Translations under genes and position numbers: made by a program
In this document: in pieces, positions 57,442 to 64,000 of the stretch
Layout: each line of letters opens with the position of its first letter
Position numbering within the stretch: position 1 is the stretch's first letter
Assembly: GCA_009929445.1 (NCBI GenBank)
Contig: SAAL01000002.1
Coordinates: forward strand, 16,216-80,215
Origin: Bacteroidia bacterium
Lineage (GTDB): Bacteria; Bacteroidota; Bacteroidia; Bacteroidales; Paludibacteraceae
Direction: 5' to 3'
Length of the DNA: 64,000 nucleotides
Notes under the pieces: generated by a model
What the model saw: only the letters and a program-made list of their open reading frames with translations
Databases searched by the model: none
What the model was told of the DNA's origin: nothing

Positions 57442-58380
57442 TTAATTCGGAAATTTCCGAATGTAAAAAACGTTTGATTTATATTCTGTCCTTTTAATAT
57501 AATTATCATCCAGCAATTTAGTCAGTATTCCGGGGTTAACCTGATCCTTTTTCAACAATTCGTTCATAGTATCCTGCCGAATGGGATGTACAAAGCATAT
57601 ATTGAGAATGTCTTCTATGGCATTGCCGGTAAATCCCGTATCTGTACCTTCGAAGCCAATAATTAACTCCGCGTTCAACTGATTTTCTGAAAACAACTGA
57701 TAGGCCAGATTAATGTCTTTTTCGTCGGGTGGAAGAACAGATTTTACGGCCGGTGGACGAGTTGGAACAGAGATATAAGCAATGGAAGGCTGAACTGATT
57801 TTAGTACCGTTACCACTTGATTAAGTTCTTCAGGAGTGTCATTTAATCCTTTTACCAACATAGTTTCACTAACCAATTTACCTTTATATACATTAGAAAA
57901 TGTGATTAATCCTTTCACATACATTTCAAAATCAATTTTATCAGCAGGTCTGTTTAACTTTTTCCAAACATCTTCATTTCCTGCATCAATTTTCACCGAT
58001 ACCCAATCGGCCGGAAGTAAGTCTGCACGCACCTGAGGATCAATTAGCAAGGAAGCATTTGTAATCACAGCTACAGGGATATTGAACAATTTTAATTTTT
58101 CAATTGACCTGCCAAGATTTATATCAAGTGTAGGCTCTCCATTAGCTACAAAAGTCAAATAATCCGGTTGATCAGCAACAGATAATTTGGCCAATTGTTT
58201 TTTGACTTCGGAACATATAACCTCCGGGTCATAAAATTTTTGGCGCTGATTACTAAACTTATGAGTTATTCCCACCTGACAGTAAACGCACGAATAAGAA
58301 CACACCTTCCCGGAGGAAATATTATTTATTCCAAGACTTTTACCCAACCGGCGTGACGGAACTGGTCCAAAACTAATCAT
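57442..58380 (-). CDS. radical SAM protein (COG0731-like)
   Basis: FGPVPSRRLGKSLGINN; CSYSCVYCQ. Confidence 0.9.
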   Translation of the reverse strand: MISFGPVPSRRLGKSLGINNISSGKVCSYSCVYCQVGITHKFSNQRQKFYDPEVICSEVKKQLAKLSVADQPDYLTFVANGEPTLDINLGRSIEKLKLFNIPVAVITNASLLIDPQVRADLLPADWVSVKIDAGNEDVWKKLNRPADKIDFEMYVKGLITFSNVYKGKLVSETMLVKGLNDTPEELNQVVTVLKSVQPSIAYISVPTRPPAVKSVLPPDEKDINLAYQLFSENQLNAELIIGFEGTDTGFTGNAIEDILNICFVHPIRQDTMNELLKKDQVNPGILTKLLDDNYIKRTEYKSNVFYIRKFPN

Positions 58381-58392
58381 CTCACTTTAAGT

Positions 58393-59271
58393 TTAAGAGG
58401 TTGACTTACCTGTTTTCAGAATGGTAACATAAATTTCTTTTATCAGTTTCGATATTTCAGCATCAGGCGCCCATTCAATAATGCTTTGACAATTTACCAT
58501 GGCATCGACTACCAACGTATCGAAAGGAATTCTTCCTATTACGGCAATATTCTTTTCATCACAATAAGTTTCAATGGTGTTGGCCATTTCGGTGTTTAAG
58601 TCAGATTTATTGATAATGACACTTGTTTTATTTTTAAACTGGGTTGTAACATCCAGAGTGCGTTTCAAATCGTGCAATCCCGAAAGCGTTGGCTCTGTGA
58701 CTATTACCACATCATCAACGCCCGTGATGGTAGAAATTACCGGACAGCCAATTCCCGGAGGGCCATCGATAATGATCGTTTCTATTCCGTTTTCTTTGGC
58801 TACTTTCCTGGCTTTGTTGCGTACAATATCCACCAAACGACCCGAATTTTCTTCACCGGGCGAAAGTCGTCCGTACACCATTTTTCCGTTACGAAACGTT
58901 CCTGAATACATTCTGCTTTCATCTTCCTGAACCATCGAAATGGCTTCTTCCGGACAAATGCGGGAGCACAATTTACAACCGTCGCACGAAGTTTCGTTAA
59001 TTTCAATTTCTCCATCCTTATTATCTATGGCATCAAAACGGCAATAATCTACACAAACGCCACAATTAGTACATTTATCCTTATCAATCACGGCTTTGTA
59101 TCCCGAAATAAAACGTTTCTCTTCGTCGTGAGTGGGATTGAAAAGGATATACAGATTGGCAGCATCCACATCACAATCGGCTAAAACAATATTGTGTTGC
59201 AAAGTAGCAAACGCCGCGCTTATACTGCTTTTCCCCGTTCCTCCTTTTCCACTAATTACTGCTATTTCCAT
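58393..59271 (-). CDS. MinD-superfamily ATPase with inserted ferredoxin domain
   Basis: MEIAVISGKGGTGKSS; CTNCGVCVDYC, CDGCKLCSRICP. Confidence 0.92.
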   Translation of the reverse strand: MEIAVISGKGGTGKSSISAAFATLQHNIVLADCDVDAANLYILFNPTHDEEKRFISGYKAVIDKDKCTNCGVCVDYCRFDAIDNKDGEIEINETSCDGCKLCSRICPEEAISMVQEDESRMYSGTFRNGKMVYGRLSPGEENSGRLVDIVRNKARKVAKENGIETIIIDGPPGIGCPVISTITGVDDVVIVTEPTLSGLHDLKRTLDVTTQFKNKTSVIINKSDLNTEMANTIETYCDEKNIAVIGRIPFDTLVVDAMVNCQSIIEWAPDAEISKLIKEIYVTILKTGKSTS

Positions 59272-60118
59272 ATTCAGTTGCAATTGAGGTAAATAACTGA
59301 TTAAATTTCTGTTCCCATTCCGCATCTTCGTTGGTCAGAAGTCCGCCGTTGGAATAAATGGAAGCAATTTCGCGGTCGAAAGGAATGGACATTAGCAGCG
59401 GAATATTTTCCTGTTTCAAATAATTGTACACTTCCAAATCGCCCAATCCTGCCCGATTAACTATTACACCGCAAGGTTTACCAAGGGTTTTGAGTATTTC
59501 GACCGATTGTTTCAAGTCGCTCAGTCCAAAAGGCGTAGGTTCTGTGACCAATACGACATAATCAGCCTGTGCAACGGTTTGAATAAACGGACAGGAAGTT
59601 CCCGGAGGAGCATCCAGTATAACAATCCCATTACTTTCAGTAGCATTGATAGCAGCTTTTATAGTCGAAACCGGCGAGTGAACTCCCACTTTCATGCGTG
59701 CTTCAATGAGCGTGCAATTTTCAGAAATACTGTATTGACTTACCGTTCCGAGTAAATCTTCTTTTTCGGTAATTGCTCCAAATTCGCAAGCCACCGAGCA
59801 CGCTCCGCAGCCGTGACACAAATCTTCCATTACCCGAATCATGCGTTGTTCGCCCAAAAAGAATATGGCGTTGTAATTACAATAATCATAACATTTTCCG
59901 CAATAGGTACATTTACTTTCATCAATCACCGGAATTTGTTGCGTTACATCAAATGAAAGTATTAAATCACCGGCAATAAATTCACGGTCGTTAGGCTCTT
60001 CAGCATCACAATCCACCAAGGTAACATTGCGGTTTTGTTTTTGCAACGCATTGAAAAGATTGGTCGAAATCAGCGTTTTACCTGTTCCGCCTTTTCCGCT
60101 GGCAATGGCAATTTTCAT
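59252..60118 (-). CDS. MinD-superfamily ATPase with inserted ferredoxin domain (second copy)
   Basis: MKIAIASGKGGTGKTL; CTYCGKCYDYC, CHGCGACSVACE. Confidence 0.92.
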   Translation of the reverse strand: MKIAIASGKGGTGKTLISTNLFNALQKQNRNVTLVDCDAEEPNDREFIAGDLILSFDVTQQIPVIDESKCTYCGKCYDYCNYNAIFFLGEQRMIRVMEDLCHGCGACSVACEFGAITEKEDLLGTVSQYSISENCTLIEARMKVGVHSPVSTIKAAINATESNGIVILDAPPGTSCPFIQTVAQADYVVLVTEPTPFGLSDLKQSVEILKTLGKPCGVIVNRAGLGDLEVYNYLKQENIPLLMSIPFDREIASIYSNGGLLTNEDAEWEQKFNQLFTSIATEYGNSSN

Positions 60119-60202
60119 TTTTTCAATCATAATTCAATCTGGTTTTTTCATCAACAAGCGTGTGTTGAATCGCCATTTTAAGAAATTCAGTATTCCAGGT
60201 TT

Positions 60203-60565
60203 TTAAATTGTTGTGTTTTGTAAAATATTTCTGAGGTATAGGATGCGTTCCAAAATTACTTTTAAACCATATCGTTCGGGAATAAATTTCTCAAAATACT
60301 CCATATACGGACAAGGCGGATAGCCTACTAAAAATCCGGTGGCAAGATGAACATGTGTAACGCCATTTTTTATCATTTCCTCGGGAGCGTACTCAATATT
60401 TCCTCCCGGACAGCCGCCACATGTTGTGAATGCTGCTAATTCAATATCATCGTTTTTATACATTTCAAATGCACCTTCCCGTTGTTGCAATGCTCTGAAG
60501 CATTTACCGCCGGCACAAGTACGGTAGCGGTCGCAAATAATAATGCCAAGTTTGATTTTTTCCAT
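60203..60565 (-). CDS. CGGC-domain protein
   Basis: IICDRYRTCAGGKCFRALQQREGAF; FTTCGGCPGGNIEY. Confidence 0.85.
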   Translation of the reverse strand: MEKIKLGIIICDRYRTCAGGKCFRALQQREGAFEMYKNDDIELAAFTTCGGCPGGNIEYAPEEMIKNGVTHVHLATGFLVGYPPCPYMEYFEKFIPERYGLKVILERILYLRNILQNTTI

Positions 60566-60570
60566 TTTAA

Positions 60571-61314
60571 TTATTTTAAAAACAGACTTAAATAAATTAT
60601 CAAAACTCCAATTAAAATAAATGAGATTTGTGTAACAGAATCTTTCAATGTACTCTTCTTGTGCATTTCAGGGATTAATTCGGCTAGTGATAAATAAAGA
60701 AAACTTGCGGCTGAAAAGGAAAGCACATAGGGAATGATTGTTTTTATCGATTCGGATAAGAAATAAGCGATTAGGCCAAAAATCATTGCCATACTCACAG
60801 TGAAAGTTTTGTACCAGAATGCTTTCTTTCGCGTTAAACCATTCCTGATAAGGATACTCAAATCACCCAGTCCTTTGGGTACTTCATGAAAAATAATTGA
60901 AAGGGTTACTGTTATGCCCACTTCAGTTGAAATTAAGAAAGATGATGTTACAACAACGCCATCGATAACGTGGTGAAACGCATCACCAACCAAAGCCACT
61001 GCGGTTGAAGCATCAACATTTCGTTCGCAATTTTCATCCGGACATTTTCGCCAGAGTACAAATTTTTCCAGTGTAAAAAGTACCAGAATACCGATTAGAA
61101 TGAAAGCTGTCACTTTTTGAACTTCCAGCATTTCAACCGCTTTCGGTATCATTCCCAGAAATGCTGCACCCAGCAAAATACCGCTTGCAGTGTATAAAAA
61201 ATAGCCGGAAAGTTTGTCAAGATGCTTATCATTCATCAGAAGCATGGAGCTTGCAATGAGTAAACTTCCAACACTTGCCACGAATAGAGCTACAAAAACG
61301 GTACTTAATCCCAT
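60571..61314 (-). CDS. ZIP family metal transporter
   Basis: DAFHHVIDGVVVTSSFL; IIFHEVPKGLGDLSIL. Confidence 0.88.
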   Translation of the reverse strand: MGLSTVFVALFVASVGSLLIASSMLLMNDKHLDKLSGYFLYTASGILLGAAFLGMIPKAVEMLEVQKVTAFILIGILVLFTLEKFVLWRKCPDENCERNVDASTAVALVGDAFHHVIDGVVVTSSFLISTEVGITVTLSIIFHEVPKGLGDLSILIRNGLTRKKAFWYKTFTVSMAMIFGLIAYFLSESIKTIIPYVLSFSAASFLYLSLAELIPEMHKKSTLKDSVTQISFILIGVLIIYLSLFLK

Positions 61315-61400
61315 TATTGTAATGTGTTAATATAATGCGGCTTTAACATGTTTTTTTTTTGCGTTTGCACTTTCAAATTACTTATGAAAAAGCAGAAAAA

Positions 61401-61766
61401 CTACGAGTGATTGCATTTCTTTTTATCATCGTGATTACAGTAGTTTGCACCAAGTGTCAGTTTATCAGCCAGAAAGTCTTCGACGATCTCATTTGCACTT
61501 TTTACAGGAGCACCTGTATAAACATTAATCTCTTCTGCCAGAAACAAATTAATGGCTTTCTGACCCATGCCGCCGGCAATTACATCGGTTGCATTCAAAC
61601 CGGCTACCCATCGTGGATATACACCAGGTTGATGTTCAGGTGGTGTCATTTCCTGAATGTCTTTGATTTCGTTGCTTTCAACATTCACTATCGCAAAATA
61701 CTCACAATGACCAAAGTGAGCACACAATTTCCCGTTTTCCATCGGAATGGCAATATTTTTATTCAT
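61401..61766 (-). CDS. NifX/ORP-like protein (second copy)
   Basis: MNKNIAIPMENGKLCAHFGHCEYFAIV; VIAGGMGQKAINLF. Confidence 0.85.
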   Translation of the reverse strand: MNKNIAIPMENGKLCAHFGHCEYFAIVNVESNEIKDIQEMTPPEHQPGVYPRWVAGLNATDVIAGGMGQKAINLFLAEEINVYTGAPVKSANEIVEDFLADKLTLGANYCNHDDKKKCNHS

Positions 61767-61883
61767 GCTGTATATAATTTTATTGTATTTAAAAAACAGA
61801 TTGAATGATGCTCGTAAAAAATCTATCAATTTGGAATAGTCAGAGGAGTTTTTTAAACACAAACCCCTCTGATTTTATCTTTC

Positions 61884-62138
61884 CTACTGACCGCCTCTGA
61901 AACGGTTTTGTCTTTCACGTCCCATTCCTCTGCCGCCTCCCATTCCTTTTCCACGACCCATTCCTCTGCCGCCTCCACGGCCTCGTCCCTGTCCGCGGTC
62001 AAAAAACGGATCGTTTTCAGAATTTGAAGGATTTTCGGTTTGTTTAGTTTCATTTGCACCAAAATTTGTGCACTTCCCCATACGGCGTCCGGTCATCGGA
62101 CCGTCGCCCATTGGACCTTTTTGATTAAATCCAGGCAT
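61884..62138 (-). CDS. DUF5320-type Gly/Arg/Met-rich protein
   Basis: MPGFNQKGPMGDGPMTGRRMGKC. Confidence 0.8.
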   Translation of the reverse strand: MPGFNQKGPMGDGPMTGRRMGKCTNFGANETKQTENPSNSENDPFFDRGQGRGRGGGRGMGRGKGMGGGRGMGRERQNRFRGGQ

Positions 62139-62168
62139 GATAACCTCCTTGTTTAAAAAATAAATGAT

Positions 62169-62351
62169 TTATTGATTTCCTTCTTTTTTACGTCGATTCT
62201 TACCTTCTCCACCTCCCACCTTTCGGCGTTTTCCCATACCAACTCCGAGTTTATCTACGACCTCTTCATTGGGTAATTTACTGCAATTTCCTAATTTGCG
62301 TCCTGTTCCGCGACCTTGTCCGTCAGGACCTGTTCCATCCATTCTTGGCAT
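62169..62351 (-). CDS. short DUF5320-like protein
   Basis: MPRMDGTGPDGQGRGTGRKLGNC. Confidence 0.7.
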   Translation of the reverse strand: MPRMDGTGPDGQGRGTGRKLGNCSKLPNEEVVDKLGVGMGKRRKVGGGEGKNRRKKEGNQ

Positions 62352-62366
62352 GATAAAAGATTTTAA

Positions 62367-62681
62367 TTATTTGTATAAATCGATAAGCTCTGCAATTTTA
62401 CTTGCAGAATTTTTATGTGCAATCATTTCGATGTTCAAACTTTCCAGTAGGGGCTTAATCTTCGTCCCAAATTCACCCGAAACAATCCTGCTGACCTTTT
62501 GTACTGCAATGAATTGTACGGCTGTCGGACCTGCACCTTCTTGTGCTTCTTTGCCGGGATTGAGGATAAACTCAGTTGATTTTGTCTCGGTATTATAAAT
62601 TGCAAAATAAGCGCAACGACCGAAGCGGCTGTCAATTGTTGCATTCAATGTGTCTCCGGTTGATGTAATGGCGATTTTCAT
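62367..62681 (-). CDS. NifX/ORP-like protein (third copy)
   Basis: MKIAITSTGDTLNATIDSRFGRCAYFAIYN. Confidence 0.85.
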   Translation of the reverse strand: MKIAITSTGDTLNATIDSRFGRCAYFAIYNTETKSTEFILNPGKEAQEGAGPTAVQFIAVQKVSRIVSGEFGTKIKPLLESLNIEMIAHKNSASKIAELIDLYK

Positions 62682-62776
62682 TTTTTGATTAGTTTTTGTC
62701 GATTTTTCACAGATAATACTCTGATTTAATCTAATTTTCAGAGCAATAATTCTATTGCAAAGATAGAAATAGTTTT

Positions 62777-62788
62777 GAACTTATGTTC
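62777..62788. promoter_or_regulatory. palindromic site GAACTTATGTTC
   Basis: Upstream of third NifX-like gene, 11 nt from a reverse-strand TATCTTTGC box. Confidence 0.7.
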
Positions 62789-62864
62789 ATTACTAAATCA
62801 TTTTAACAAAAAAAAAGAGAAACATTCTTGTTTCTCCTTTTTTGAAATAATACTAATCGGATAA

Positions 62865-63908
62865 TTATTTTTTCAGCGCTACAAAGTACATGGCAAAGGA
62901 GCGGTACAGGAAGTGCGTCCATTTTCCGAAAGGAACAATAATCAGCGCCCACTGCGCCAATATCATCAAATGGAACAAATACATCCATTTGTTGCTTTCA
63001 AGGATATTAACATCAATAAACAGTCGCACTAAAAACGCAGTTAAACCCATTAGCAACAGCCAGATAACGAAGAACCAGTCGGATGGTTGCGATTTTTTGG
63101 CAAGTGCTTTCTTTTTTTGCATGCGGTCTTTCACAAAATCCACCGTGATGATAAAGATAAAGGCACTTTCAAGGTAACCGAGAATGATTACAAAGAGGTT
63201 TTCGGTGCCAAACCAGTTGAGGAAAACGGTGGTGAAGAGCAGTGCCAGGTAAGCAAACACCAGGATGAGGTGTTCGAGCCAGCGGAAATGGTTGTCGTCG
63301 CAATCTTTGGCACGTTTCTGTGTAAACATGTGTACAAAAAGCTCACCCAGTGTGGTGAAATATTTTTTGAACGGCACTTTCACTCCGGATTTGATGACCG
63401 TGAAATACCACATGCGCAGTAAATTGGGGATGAATATCACTACAAAAACGGTGGCGATGGCTACCATCTCGAACAGGTGTCCGAAGTGCAGCATACGTTC
63501 CAGTTCCCAATTCACCGAGCCCGCGAAGAATATCACCCCTGCCAACACCAGCAGCATGGCTGTCACGGTGGCAGGCAGATACTTATAGAACAGTCCCGAA
63601 AGTCCTGTCCAGTCATATTTAGCTGTCAACCAGCGGCGCAACGACATCATCAGTTCGCCGGGATGGGCCTCCTGCGGGCAGTGTGTGCTGCATTCGCCGC
63701 AATAATAACATTCCCAGGGTTTCGTGGAGGTTTTCAGTTCGTCTTCCAGACCGAGCACACTCATGCGCACCAGTTCGCGCGGAAAAGAGGTGTCTTCGGT
63801 TGAAAGTGAACATACCGCGGTGCAGTTTCCACAGTTGTAGCAGGCATTGAAGCTGTCTGCTCCGTATTTTTTCAGATCTTTCCCGAATTTTGGATTTATC
63901 GTTGCCAT
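62865..63908 (-). CDS. QmoC/HdrC-like iron-sulfur membrane protein
   Basis: CYNCGNCTAVCSLS, CYYCGECSTHCPQEAHPGE, then TM helices. Confidence 0.85.
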   Translation of the reverse strand: MATINPKFGKDLKKYGADSFNACYNCGNCTAVCSLSTEDTSFPRELVRMSVLGLEDELKTSTKPWECYYCGECSTHCPQEAHPGELMMSLRRWLTAKYDWTGLSGLFYKYLPATVTAMLLVLAGVIFFAGSVNWELERMLHFGHLFEMVAIATVFVVIFIPNLLRMWYFTVIKSGVKVPFKKYFTTLGELFVHMFTQKRAKDCDDNHFRWLEHLILVFAYLALLFTTVFLNWFGTENLFVIILGYLESAFIFIITVDFVKDRMQKKKALAKKSQPSDWFFVIWLLLMGLTAFLVRLFIDVNILESNKWMYLFHLMILAQWALIIVPFGKWTHFLYRSFAMYFVALKK

Positions 63909-64000
63909 TATTTATTCAGTTTATAAGTGAAATACTCATCCATGTCGTCGATTTCGCCCACTTTCACAGAGCCGTATTTGACAAGTGTCATCAGGTAGTA

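Noticed and set aside
1-64000. tRNA or rRNA genes
   Set aside because: None recognised by eye; the T-arm-like CAGGGTTGAAACCTG at 19376-19390 lacks the rest of a cloverleaf.

Overview
This 64 kb window comes from a Bacteroidota chromosome, judging by TAnnTTTG-type promoters and gene content. Left host flank: rho (5' truncated), a HEFGH-motif protein, hemolysin III family, DUF1801, folD, ffh. An apparently complete Mu-like transposable prophage follows. I place its ends at 5638..42532 (about 36.9 kb) from TG...CA termini, a 5-bp AAAAT target duplication, and inverted, repeated 22-bp-spaced end sites containing AAAAACAAAAAGTAC. The prophage encodes an S24-type repressor, MuA- and MuB-like proteins, an extra P-loop ATPase, Gam, an antirepressor, terminase, a portal/gpF fusion, protease, capsid, amidase, a putative unimolecular spanin, tail genes and a modular fibre/receptor-binding region. 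Right host flank: an RND efflux operon, pirin, a cDPG-synthetase-like GTPase, a rhodanese-fused CoA-disulfide-reductase-like protein, a ferritin-like protein, and a large ORP/NifX-MinD(ferredoxin)-Mrp-DUF134-radical SAM cluster ending in a QmoC/HdrC-like protein. Main points for follow-up: (1) a promoter-terminator-bounded RNA with mutually exclusive pairings upstream of the antirepressor; (2) a ~300-nt branched non-coding region closed by a long-range stem next to an ASCH-like gene; (3) an attC-like hairpin and nested inverted repeats around a 60-aa gene; (4) a symmetric divergent late promoter with a 9-bp dyad; (5) BACON-like fibre domains split across ORFs at the same residue; (6) short palindromic repeats that have entered coding sequences of host and prophage; (7) a 12-bp palindrome GAACTTATGTTC at three places in the ORP-like cluster, a candidate DUF134 operator. 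All calls come from reading the sequence; no searches or folding programs were run.
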